Numbered from the stretch's first letter, positions 1 to 6,814 are shown. The stretch: DNA of 8,091 bases from an uncultured Clostridium sp. (GCA_947244675.1 CAMXLV010000081.1:1-8091); one strand, 5' to 3'. The notes: generated by a model from the sequence alone, not told the origin. Program-made: numbers and translations.

Positions 1-1
1 T

Positions 2-871
2 TCTTCGATTGGGGAACTCTACAATAGTTTTAAAATAGGAAACATTGATTTAATAGCAACTACTAATGAAAAATTACAGGAGTATATAGGAACAATAGGT
101 TATAGTTCTAAAGAATTAAAAGGAAGAGAGCATACCTTTTTAGCATTAAATACAAAAAATGCATTATTAGCCAGACAAGAAGTAAGAAAGGCAATATCTT
201 ATTCAATTGACAAAGAAAACATTGTCTCAAGTGTATGTAATAATAAATGTTATACAAGTAGTTTTCCTTTAGATTATGGGAATTGGTTAGCACAAACTCA
301 AGAATCAAGTAGTGGTTATAATGTAGCACAAGGAAAACAAGTTTTAGAAGATAAAAATTGGGTTTACCGATCTAATAGTTGGCAAATAACTGAGAATTAT
401 AAAACACAAAAATTATCTTTCAATTTATTAGTAAAAGCCAGTAATTCACTGGAAGTAGCAGTAGCTGAGAACATTAAGGAACAATTACAAGAACAAGGAA
501 TAGAAATTAACCTAGTAAAAGCTTCTGATGAGCAATATAGCAATAACATTTATAATAAAAATTATGATATAGCATTAGGTAGTATCACTATGTCTCCATC
601 GCCCAATTTAACCACTTATTTAGGAGAGGGAAATATGGCTAATTACATAAATGAAGAAGTAAATAATATTATGACAGAAGTGAAAAACACAACTGATGAA
701 ACAATTTTAAAAGAAAAATACACAAGATTAGCTGAGATCTATAAAACAGATAGTCCTTACATAAGTCTATACAACAATAAATATACGGTTGCCTATCATT
801 CTGTTTTAGTAGGAGAAATTACACCAAATTGGTTTTATCAGTTTTATGGAATAGAAGGTTGGTATAAATAA
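2..871 (+). CDS. ABC transporter solute-binding protein, family 5 (oligopeptide type), C-terminal part
   Basis: The frame starting at base 2 is open from the window edge to the TAA at 869-871, giving 289 residues; the start codon, signal peptide and N-terminal lobe lie outside. The sequence resembles the C-terminal half of SBP_bac_5 proteins (OppA/DppA-like), extracellular lipoproteins that capture peptides or other small solutes for an ABC importer. The best landmark is a stretch near bases 140-225 reading FLALNTKNALLARQ, then VRKAISYSIDKENIV, which matches the family pattern of an N-terminal-lobe strand followed by the 'RxAisyaIDre' helix. A later stretch (EVAVAENIKEQLQEQGIEI) fits the usual helix before a strand in this fold. 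The internal ATG at 590 is not the start, because the frame is continuous upstream of it. Substrate cannot be told. The gene ends 94 bases before recA, which has its own promoter, and I see no clear terminator between them. Confidence 0.85.
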   Translation, partial: SSIGELYNSFKIGNIDLIATTNEKLQEYIGTIGYSSKELKGREHTFLALNTKNALLARQEVRKAISYSIDKENIVSSVCNNKCYTSSFPLDYGNWLAQTQESSSGYNVAQGKQVLEDKNWVYRSNSWQITENYKTQKLSFNLLVKASNSLEVAVAENIKEQLQEQGIEINLVKASDEQYSNNIYNKNYDIALGSITMSPSPNLTTYLGEGNMANYINEEVNNIMTEVKNTTDETILKEKYTRLAEIYKTDSPYISLYNNKYTVAYHSVLVGEITPNWFYQFYGIEGWYK

Positions 872-895
872 AAATAGAAAAATTCAAAAAAAGTA

Positions 896-923
896 TTGAC
901 AAAACACATTTTTGGTATATAAT
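896..923 (+). promoter_or_regulatory. sigma-A-type promoter of recA
   Basis: The -35 hexamer TTGACA (896-901) is a perfect consensus. The -10 hexamer TATAAT (918-923) is also perfect, with a 16-base spacer. Transcription would start near 930, leaving a leader of about 35 bases with an AGGAGG ribosome binding site (953-958) before the ATG at 966. The quality of both hexamers predicts strong expression when not repressed. Confidence 0.85.
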
Positions 924-933
924 AAGAAATATC

Positions 934-945
934 AAACAAAAGTTC
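934..945. promoter_or_regulatory. probable LexA operator (SOS box) of recA
   Basis: AAAC-N4-GTTC at 934-945 reads on the other strand as GAAC-TTTT-GTTT. This is the Firmicutes LexA core GAAC-N4-GTTY with one departure from perfect symmetry. It lies about 10 bases past the -10 hexamer, over the predicted transcription start, where LexA would block initiation. recA is a classic SOS gene, so site and target agree. The match is short, so the call rests on position as much as on sequence. Confidence 0.55.
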
Positions 946-965
946 AAAAAATAGGAGGAAAAATT

Positions 966-2013
966 ATGGAAGAAAATACAGAAAAGAAAAAAGCATTGGA
1001 AATGGCTATGAGCCAGATTGAAAAACAATTTGGTAAAGGGTCAGTTATGAAACTTCGGAGAATTTAAAGCAATGGAAATAGAAGCCATACCAACAGGAGC
1101 GCTAAGCCTTGATATAGCATTGGGAATTGGTGGTGTTCCAAGAGGTAGAATTATAGAAGTATATGGGCCAGAATCTTCTGGAAAAACAACACTAGCTCTT
1201 CATATTGTAGCAGAAGCACAAAAAATAGGAGGAGAAGCAGCATTTATTGATGCAGAACATGCATTAGATCCAGTTTATGCTAAAAAATTAGGAGTAGACA
1301 TTGATAACTTAATTGTATCACAACCAGATACAGGAGAACAGGCATTAGAAATTACAGAAAGTTTAGTAAGAAGTGGAGCTTTAGATGTTATTGTAGTAGA
1401 CTCTGTTGCAGCATTAGTACCAAAAGCAGAAATTGATGGAGATATGGGAGATTCTCATATGGGATTACAAGCAAGACTTATGTCACAAGCGTTAAGGAAA
1501 TTAGCAGGGGCTATTAACAAATCAAAAACAGTCATTATATTTATCAACCAATTAAGAGAAAAAATAGGAGTTATGTTTGGAAATCCAGAAACGACAACAG
1601 GAGGTAGAGCATTAAAATTTTATGCTTCTGTTAGAATGGACATTAGAAAAATAGAAAACATCAAGCAAGATGGAGAATTTAAAGGAAGTCGTGTACGTGT
1701 AAAAGTAGTAAAAAATAAAGTAGCACCACCATTTAGAGAAGCAGAATTTGATGTTGTTTATGGAGAAGGAATTTCAAAGGCTGGTAATATTTTAGACATG
1801 GCTGTTAATTTAGATATTATTGAAAAAGCTGGTTCATGGTTTAGTTATAATGGAGAGAGAATTGGGCAAGGTAGAGAAAACGTAAAAAAATACTTAAAAG
1901 AAAATCCAGATATGTTAAAAGAGGTAGAAGAAAAAGTAAGAAAAGACTTTGCAAAAGCATTTGAACAAAGCTTAGGAGAAGAATTACCAAGTAGTGAAGA
2001 AGAAGAAAACTAA
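966..2013 (+). CDS. recA: RecA recombinase, carrying a +1 frameshift site at CGG (1056)
   Basis: RecA forms filaments on single-stranded DNA, drives ATP-dependent strand exchange, and triggers LexA self-cleavage. The start is the ATG at 966, eight residue-steps of lysine-rich N-terminus follow, with AGGAGG seven bases upstream. The zero frame encodes 30 good RecA residues ending SVMKL, then CGG AGA ATT TAA (stop 1065-1067). Skipping C1056 gives GGA GAA TTT, so the protein reads LGEF and continues as a complete RecA of 348 residues. Visible motifs in the joined product are Walker A GPESSGKT (residues 67-74), Walker B VIVVD (about 140-144), the L2 region with [10 protein letters not shown] and [11 protein letters not shown], and the usual acidic tail (SSEEEEN). 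Downstream of the shift every conserved feature is intact, with no second lesion, which argues against a decaying pseudogene. A downstream ATG at 1072 would give a RecA lacking the N-terminal oligomerisation helix, and it has no ribosome binding site of its own. Confidence 0.93.
1053..1059 (+). other. +1 frameshift site CTT-C-GGA in recA
   Basis: The zero frame reads CTT CGG A and stops three codons later at 1065-1067. Omitting C1056 reads CTT GGA and restores RecA. The residue is the conserved glycine of the Leu-Gly-Glu motif before the first strand of the RecA core. No homopolymer is present, there is no ribosome-binding-like sequence directly upstream as in prfB, and no strong hairpin directly follows. 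The same CGGA arrangement occurs in two other genes in this window. Confidence 0.85.
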
Positions 2014-2030
2014 AATATTATATAAGAAAA

Positions 2031-2096
2031 TTTATTTAGTAATGGGGGACTAAATAAATAATGTGTAAGAGTTACATATTGTTTATTTAGTCTTTT
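2031..2096 (+). terminator. recA terminator with competing upstream hairpin (possible attenuator before recX)
   Basis: Bases 2048-2068 pair with 2072-2092 over 21 positions, including two G-U pairs, around a three-base loop (GAG). The stem is followed by TTTT (2093-2096), so this is a probable intrinsic terminator for recA. Upstream, TTTATTTAGT (2031-2040) is perfectly complementary to ACTAAATAAA (2049-2058), which is the left arm of the terminator, with an eight-base loop. The two hairpins are mutually exclusive, the standard layout of an anti-terminator/terminator pair. The T run is short, so termination may be partial, letting some transcripts continue into recX. Confidence 0.65.
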
Positions 2097-2213
2097 CTAA
2101 ATACATAAATGTTAGGAAATTGTATTTGATGTTATTTTGATAAAAGAAACCCAAAATATCTCTTGCTATTTTAAAATCTTTGTAGTAGAATGAGAAAAAG
2201 AAAAGAGGAAAAA

Positions 2214-2660
2214 ATGTATACAGTAGAAGAATTTGATAAAGAAAAAACCAAAGTATTGAAATACATACTATACAAAAAAAGAAGTGAACAAGAAATAAGA
2301 AAAAAATTTTCAAGTACAATACATGAAAATTTATTAAACGATATAATCCAATACTTAAAAGAAGCTAAATACATAGATGATAGTGAATTTATTAGAAAAA
2401 CAGTTAACAACTTTATACAATTAAAAAACTTATCCATTAGAGAAATGCAATACAAGTTATTAGCAAAAGGAATAGGCAAAAGCGAAATAGAAGATTTTTT
2501 ATATGAAAATAAAGAAGAATTAGAAGAATATGAAATAAAATCAGCCAAAAACATTTCATACAAAAAAGCAATTACCATGGAGCAAGAAGAAATAAAACAA
2601 TACTTATTAAAAAAAGGATATAAAGTTGAAAACATAAAAAAAGCAATGGAGGAAGAATAG
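2214..2660 (+). CDS. recX: RecX, regulatory protein of RecA
   Basis: RecX binds RecA filaments and limits or tunes their activity. The call rests on the position directly after recA and on the three-helix-repeat character of the protein: an early KVLKYILYKKRSEQEIRKK segment, then a helix pair containing YLKEAKYIDDSEF and IREMQYKLLAKGIGKSEIE, typical of RecX domains ('L..R.rs..El..kL..kg' followed by 'L...gyidD..fa'). The protein is 148 residues, near the short RecX class. I chose the ATG at 2214 because AGAGGA lies just upstream; an in-frame ATG at 2190 has no ribosome binding site. A weak possible promoter (TTGCTA 2164-2169, TAGAAT 2186-2191, 16-base spacer) precedes it, so expression may come from readthrough of the recA hairpin, from this site, or from both. 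Confidence 0.85.
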   Translation: MYTVEEFDKEKTKVLKYILYKKRSEQEIRKKFSSTIHENLLNDIIQYLKEAKYIDDSEFIRKTVNNFIQLKNLSIREMQYKLLAKGIGKSEIEDFLYENKEELEEYEIKSAKNISYKKAITMEQEEIKQYLLKKGYKVENIKKAMEEE

Positions 2661-2711
2661 ACAATAAGAAACATCTTTTTAGAAAAATAAATAAGATACA
2701 AGGAGAAAAAT

Positions 2712-3464
2712 ATGGCAATACTAACACTAGAAACTAAAAAGTACGCAATAAAAATAGACAATTTTGAAGGACCTTTAGATTTATTGTGTCATTTAATAGA
2801 CAAAAACAAAATGAATATTTATGATATTAATTTAAGCGAAATTACAGACCAATATATTGATTATTTAAAAGAACAAGAAAGATTAAATTTAGAAATTGCA
2901 AGTGAATTTTTAGTTATGGCATCTACTTTGTTATTTTTAAAATCAAAAAACCTATTACCAAAGCAAGAGGAAGAAGAGGAAGAAATAACAGAGGAGGAGT
3001 TAATTAGAAGAATTATAGAATACAAAAAATTTAAAGAAATCAGTAAAATTTTTAAAAACAACTACTTAGACTTTTCAAGAAGATATTTTAAAAATGAAGA
3101 AGAAATTACTTTGCCAAAACAAAAATTACAAAAAAGCTATGAAAAAACATTATTACCAGAAATCTACAGCAAAATAATAGAAAGAAATCGTGTAAAGGTA
3201 AATCAAAATGCAAAAAATATTGAAAAAATAGCAATTACAGATAGTTATACAGTGGCTAGTAAAGTAAAAGAAATGTTTAAAGTACTAGTCAAACAAAAAA
3301 GATTTGTTTTTAATAAATTATTTTCGATTCAAAAACATAATAGACAAGAGGTTGTTACTGCCTTTTCTGGTTTATTAGAATTATCTAGAAGAAGTAAAGT
3401 TGAAACAAATCAAGAAGAATTATTTGGCGATATTACAGTAGAAAAAGCAAACAAAGTAATTTAA
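2712..3464 (+). CDS. scpA: ScpA, kleisin subunit of the SMC-ScpAB condensin
   Basis: ScpA bridges the SMC dimer and is needed for chromosome compaction and segregation. The N-terminus carries the family signature DNFEGPLDLLCHLIDKNKM (about residues 16-34), followed by IYDINLSEITDQYIDYL and the helix with ASEFLVMASTLLFLKSK, all hallmark ScpA segments. An acidic linker (EEEEEEITEEE) follows. The C-terminal winged-helix region ends in VVTAFSGLLELSRR and a DITVEKA-like tail, as expected where ScpA meets the SMC head. Length is 250 residues, normal for the family. The ATG at 2712 has AAGGAGA just upstream. It follows recX by 51 bases without an obvious promoter and is probably co-transcribed. The partner gene scpB, usually adjacent, is not present downstream. 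Confidence 0.95.
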   Translation: MAILTLETKKYAIKIDNFEGPLDLLCHLIDKNKMNIYDINLSEITDQYIDYLKEQERLNLEIASEFLVMASTLLFLKSKNLLPKQEEEEEEITEEELIRRIIEYKKFKEISKIFKNNYLDFSRRYFKNEEEITLPKQKLQKSYEKTLLPEIYSKIIERNRVKVNQNAKNIEKIAITDSYTVASKVKEMFKVLVKQKRFVFNKLFSIQKHNRQEVVTAFSGLLELSRRSKVETNQEELFGDITVEKANKVI

Positions 3465-3526
3465 AAAGGATTAAAAAAGAAAAAAATGGAAAAACTAATA
3501 AAAAGCTTCAAAAGGAGGCGAAAAAA

Positions 3527-4153
3527 TTGGTTTTTCTTTTTTTGTTACTGGTTATTGTTTTACTAGTAATGATCTTGTATTTTTCAAAAATTAAAATACA
3601 AATTACCAATCTTAAGTTTTGTTCTAAAAGTAATAGACATATTAATAGAGATTATGAAGTTACCATAAAATTAAATGTTTTAGGTTTAGTTCCTATTCTA
3701 AAGATTGATTTAACAAAAAGTAAGTTAGAAAAAATCAAAATAAAAGAAAGAGTGAAAAAATTTGATATAAATATATTAGAAAAGAGACCTTTTTTCCATC
3801 AAGAATTACTAAGAGCAGTAAAAAAACTAGATTGGTATATCCAAAATATGAATTTACAAATTGAAATAGGAACAACAAATGCCGTTTTGACTTCTATGAT
3901 TGTTCCTGCTATTAGTACAATAATTGCCATAGGACTAAGAAAAAGGATAAAGAAATTTGAAAAGCAGGTATTTAGAATTAATCCAGTGTATCAAAATCAA
4001 AATTTGGTAAATCTCTCTATTTCAGGTATATTTGAAGTGAAAATGAGGCATATTATAAATATCATATATATTTTAATAAAAAAAGAGAAAAAAGGAGTGA
4101 AAGAATATGAGCGAACATCCAATAGAGGGTCTTATGATTACGGCTATGAATAG
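3527..4153 (+). CDS. ytfI: DUF2953 protein, YtfI-like, single N-terminal membrane segment
   Basis: This 208-residue protein begins with a hydrophobic segment (about residues 2-20) and continues as a basic, strand-rich domain. The C-terminus reads KEYERTSNRGSYDYGYE, matching the 'ERTSNR' ending I know from DUF2953/YtfI proteins. In Bacillus subtilis ytfI sits directly before ytfJ, and the same order is seen here, with the two genes overlapping by 47 bases. The start is a TTG at 3527, supported by AGGAGG at 3513-3518 eight bases upstream. The first in-frame ATG lies inside the membrane segment, so it is less likely. Its molecular function is not established; pairing with GerW/YtfJ suggests a sporulation or germination role (inference). 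Confidence 0.8.
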   Translation: MVFLFLLLVIVLLVMILYFSKIKIQITNLKFCSKSNRHINRDYEVTIKLNVLGLVPILKIDLTKSKLEKIKIKERVKKFDINILEKRPFFHQELLRAVKKLDWYIQNMNLQIEIGTTNAVLTSMIVPAISTIIAIGLRKRIKKFEKQVFRINPVYQNQNLVNLSISGIFEVKMRHIINIIYILIKKEKKGVKEYERTSNRGSYDYGYE

Positions 4154-4715
4154 TATTCAAGATATGATCGATGTTAATACAATTATTGGAGAACCAATTG
4201 AAACCTCTAATAATATTGTTATTATTCCAATATCAAAAGTATCTTTTGGATTTGCAGCAGGAGGAAGTGAGTTTAAAGGAGAAACAATTGATGAATATAC
4301 AAAAAGAGAAAAAGAAGAAGCGATTCAATATCGATTACCTTTTGGTGGTGGTAGTGGAGCAGGAGTAACAATTAATCCAATTGCTTTTCTTGTGATTCAA
4401 TCAAATAATGTCAAATTAATGCCAGTTAATCATACATCATCTTTAGATAAATTATTAGACTATATGCCAGATTTAATAGAAAAGACAAACAATATTATGA
4501 ATCGTTGTATGCAAAACAAAAAAGAAGAAACACAGAAAATATTAAAAGAAATGCAAAATAAACATGATAAAAGTATGAAAAAAGAAGAAGAAGATAAAAA
4601 AGCAATTGAAGACAAAATTGAAAAAGAAGTAGAAAAAGTTAGAAAAACAAAAAAGACACCAAAAGAAGAAATAACCTATGAATTTGAATATGATGAAACA
4701 ATGGAAGATGAATAA
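4107..4715 (+). CDS. ytfJ: GerW/YtfJ family sporulation protein with a charged C-terminal extension
   Basis: YtfJ/GerW proteins are made in sporulating cells and in Bacillus are linked to normal spore germination. The family signature is plain: SEHPIEGLMITAMNSIQDMIDVNTIIGEPIE at the start (about residues 2-32), then IIPISKVSFGFAAGGSEF, and the glycine-rich PFGGGSGAGVTINPIAFLVI near residues 77-97. The conserved core ends by about residue 130. A further 70 residues are highly charged (KKEE, EEDKKAIEDKIEKEVEK) and probably form a helix or coiled coil, with an acidic end (EFEYDETMEDE); I do not recall this in the Bacillus protein. The ATG at 4107 follows AGGAGTGA and lies inside the end of ytfI, implying translational coupling. 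It is the last gene of the rightward block. Confidence 0.9.
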   Translation: MSEHPIEGLMITAMNSIQDMIDVNTIIGEPIETSNNIVIIPISKVSFGFAAGGSEFKGETIDEYTKREKEEAIQYRLPFGGGSGAGVTINPIAFLVIQSNNVKLMPVNHTSSLDKLLDYMPDLIEKTNNIMNRCMQNKKEETQKILKEMQNKHDKSMKKEEEDKKAIEDKIEKEVEKVRKTKKTPKEEITYEFEYDETMEDE

Positions 4716-4717
4716 AA

Positions 4718-4753
4718 TTAAAGGGTGAGAAGTTTTAAATTCTCACCTTTTAA
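4718..4753. terminator. bidirectional intrinsic terminator between ytfJ and dacF
   Basis: Bases 4718-4731 pair with 4740-4753 (core GGTGAGAA / TTCTCACC, one G-U pair, eight-base loop). The stem is flanked by an A-rich stretch on the left and ATTTTTA on the right, so each strand ends in a U-rich tract. It lies between the two converging stop codons and fits both genes. Confidence 0.85.
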
Positions 4754-4757
4754 ATTT

Positions 4758-5997
4758 TTAGCTTCTAAGTAAATCGATCCAAGAATAAATAACTTTTTTT
4801 GTCATTGTAAATAAATTAATTTTTCCAATATCATTTTTAGCAACAACATCTATCGTTGATAAAATTTTGCCATCTAAACGAAAGGAAATTTCTCCTAATT
4901 TTTGCCCTGCAACTATAGGAGCTAAAACAGAATCTTCTAAAGTTAAGTTTTGTTCAATATTTTTATCTTTTCCTTTTTCAATTAAAGTCCCTGCATTGTC
5001 TGATAAAATAGCATCAACACTTGTTTGAACACCTTTTGTAACAGTGAGTGTTTTTATAGTTTCTTCTTTTTTACCAAATTGTTTAAAAGAAAAATTGTTA
5101 AAACCATAATCTAATAGTTTCTGTGCTTCTTCAAAACGAATTTTGGTAGAAGGTGCTTTCATAATAACAGCAATTAAAGATAAATTATCACGTGTAGCAC
5201 TAGCTGATAAATTATATAAAGCAAGACCAGTAGAACCTGTTTTTAAACCAGTAGCTCCTTTATAATTTCTAATCAATTTATTAGTATTAGTAAGTTCTGA
5301 TTTTCCTCCACGTAAGCTATCTGTCCAAATAGTTGTGTATTTGGTTATATCAGAATGATGATTTAAAAGTTCTTTTGACATCAAAGAAATATCATAACTA
5401 GAAGTAACATGCCCATCTTCATCTAAACCATGACAATTTTTAAAACAAGTATCATTCATGCCAAGTTCTTTTGCTTTGTCATTCATCATTTGGACAAAGG
5501 CTTCTTCGGAACCAGCAAGGTATTCTGCCATAGCTACAACGCAGTCATTAGCAGAAGCTACACAAATAGCTTTTAACATTTCATCAACAGTTAAAGTTTC
5601 TCTAGGATCCAGCCAAATTTGAGATCCTCCCATAGAAGCAGCATTTTCACTACAAGGGACATTATCATTTAAAGTGATTTTTCCGTTGATTTAAAGCTTC
5701 CATAATAAGCAAAATGCTCATAACTTTTGTAACAGAAGCAGGACGAAGAGCTTCATGAGCGTTATGTTCATACAGAATTTGACCAGTTGTTTGTTCTATC
5801 AAAATAGCAGAAGCAGATTCTAAATTTAAGGGAAGAGAAGATTTTTCTTCTTGTGGAGAAGCATTGGTAAGAGTTGTTTCTAAATCAGTTGACCACACAT
5901 AACTGCTTTCTTTAGAAAAACTAAATGGTATTAGAAAAAAAGATAGTATCGTTAAGATTAGTAAAAGTGAAATTGATAATTTTATTTTATAATGCAT
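4758..5997 (-). CDS. dacF: DacF-type D-alanyl-D-alanine carboxypeptidase, carrying a +1 frameshift site at CGG
   Basis: Serine-type DD-carboxypeptidases (peptidase S11, PBP5-like) remove the terminal D-Ala from peptidoglycan side chains outside the cell. The start is the ATG at 5997-5995, preceded by GGAGGG. The product opens with a basic-plus-hydrophobic export signal (about residues 3-28). With the shift the protein is 412 residues and has all three active-site motifs: SVTK at 88-91 (nucleophile Ser88), SAN at 148-150 and KTG at 252-254. A PBP5_C-like beta domain follows, then a C-terminal segment (LFTMTKKVIYSWIDLL) that may serve as an amphipathic anchor. The zero frame ends at 5665 after 110 residues, so only the SxxK motif would be made. 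Skipping the C complementary to base 5685 turns CAA CGG A into CAA GGA and joins the parts seamlessly. It follows the vanW-like gene by 60 bases and is probably in its operon. The symbol marks the family; dacA/dacF subtype is not certain. Confidence 0.92.
5682..5688 (-). other. +1 frameshift site CAA-C-GGA in the dacF-like gene
   Basis: On the minus strand the zero frame reads CAA CGG A and runs to TGA at 5667-5665. Omitting the C (base 5685) reads CAA GGA AAA ATC ACT, which gives the family-typical glycine-lysine-ile turn after the MEAL helix and leads straight into ENAASMGGSQIWL. The inserted base, codon phase and following GGA are the same as in recA and the vanW-like gene. Confidence 0.85.
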
Positions 5998-6057
5998 AAA
6001 AATCCCTCCAATTTGTTAGTAACATCTTATTCATTAGAAGGGATAAATATGCAAAAA

Positions 6058-6766
6058 TTATTTAAGGGTTAATAAAGTGGTGGTAACAGAGGAAGCATCA
6101 GAAGAAGCTAATATTTTAATGTCATAGTCAGAATCATTTCTAAATTTTAAATCATAACTGCCATAGGCAACTGCTGCATCTTTTCCTTTTTCAATATAAG
6201 GTACAAAATTACTATGTGCATGTCTTTCTGTTACAACTAATGTAGGAACTGTTAAAACAGTATTATATAAGGTAGTACTAATTTGACAATTTCCGCCCAC
6301 CTAAACCTTTTTTCTTGTTTCCATCTTTGTCAAATATATCGGCTTTTTGATAACCTTTACTAGTAGAAGATTGCCCAACTGTTCCACAAAAAGAAAAAGT
6401 TTCGCCTTTTTTTACAATTGTTCCATTTAAAGTATTACAGGTAATAGAAATATTATTTTGACGTGAAGAATCGTTAGAATATACTTTTGTAGTAAAAGTT
6501 GCTAATTGCTCTTCAATAGGGGATGAAGGGAGATTGGAAGATTCTGTTACACCTTTTGTTATTTCATTAGTAGCACTTTGACTTTCTTCCAAATTAGGAG
6601 AAGTAGATTTTTCATCTTCTTTTTGAGAAGAAGTAGCTGTTTTGTTTGCTTCATAATTATTTTGCTGTTGATTATTTGGTTTTACATTTTGAGAGTAAAA
6701 GAAAATAGCAATTCCAATAAGAATAGCTATAAAAATAGCTAATAAAATCCAAGATTTTTTATTCAT
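6058..6766 (-). CDS. VanW-domain protein with N-terminal membrane anchor, carrying a +1 frameshift site at CGG
   Basis: The VanW domain is found in cell-envelope proteins of Firmicutes and beside some vancomycin-resistance clusters; its biochemical role is unsettled. I place the start at the ATG 6766-6764 (MNKKSW), with GGTGAT just upstream, rather than at an ATG 16 codons further up that overlaps the promoter. A membrane segment (about residues 6-24) is followed by a low-complexity, Ser/Thr/Gln/Glu-rich linker to about residue 95, then the VanW domain: GETFSFCGTVGQ, GYQKADIF, GLGGGNCQISTTLYN, VTERHAHSNFVPYI and DLKFRN. The domain lies outside the cell if the anchor is inside-out oriented as usual. 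The joined product is 235 residues. In the zero frame translation stops five codons after the shift (RKLSN), losing the most conserved half. The gene is upstream of the carboxypeptidase, suggesting a shared wall-related job. It should not be read as evidence of vancomycin resistance. Confidence 0.88.
6292..6298 (-). other. +1 frameshift site GGG-C-GGA in the vanW-like gene
   Basis: On the minus strand the zero frame reads GGG CGG AAA and stops at 6280-6278. Omitting the C (base 6295) reads GGG GGA AAT TGT CAA, restoring the GGGNCQ core, the most conserved motif of the VanW domain. This is the third CGGA site in the window. Confidence 0.85.
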
Positions 6767-6782
6767 TTTTATCACCAAAAAT

Positions 6783-6814
6783 AGTATAACCAAAATAGGC
6801 GAAATTATTGACAA
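6783..6814 (-). promoter_or_regulatory. possible promoter of the vanW-dacF pair
   Basis: The minus strand carries TTGTCA (6814-6809) and TATACT (6788-6783). Each is within one or two bases of consensus, but the spacer of 20 bases is longer than the preferred 17. The TTGTCA overlaps, base for base on the opposite strand, the perfect TTGACA of the rightward promoter. Transcripts would start close to 6776, only about 10 bases before the ATG and partly over its ribosome binding site, so this is a weak call. Confidence 0.35.

Noticed and set aside
1072..2013. recA starting at the ATG at 1072
   Set aside because: There is no ribosome binding site before it, and 35 well-conserved RecA residues lie upstream in the shifted frame behind AGGAGG.
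2171..2761. Leftward frame of 196 codons across recX
   Set aside because: It is the antisense shadow of recX, with AT-driven Ser/Phe/Leu composition and no ribosome binding site.
3486..3563. Short frame starting ATG 3486 before ytfI
   Set aside because: It runs through the ytfI ribosome binding site, encodes only about 25 low-complexity residues, and has no support.
1053..6298. Random sequencing indels as the sole explanation
   Set aside because: Not excluded, but two of the three sites (CTT-C-GGA, CAA-C-GGA) are not in long homopolymers, and inserted base, codon phase and next codon agree three times. Raw reads would settle it.
6058..6766. Vancomycin-resistance gene cluster
   Set aside because: VanW-domain proteins are common in Firmicutes outside resistance clusters, and no vanH, vanA, vanX or vanRS genes are present.
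966..6814. Calling recA, dacF and the vanW-like gene ordinary pseudogenes
   Set aside because: Each has exactly one lesion, of identical type and context, and is otherwise fully conserved; decaying genes collect varied stops and indels.
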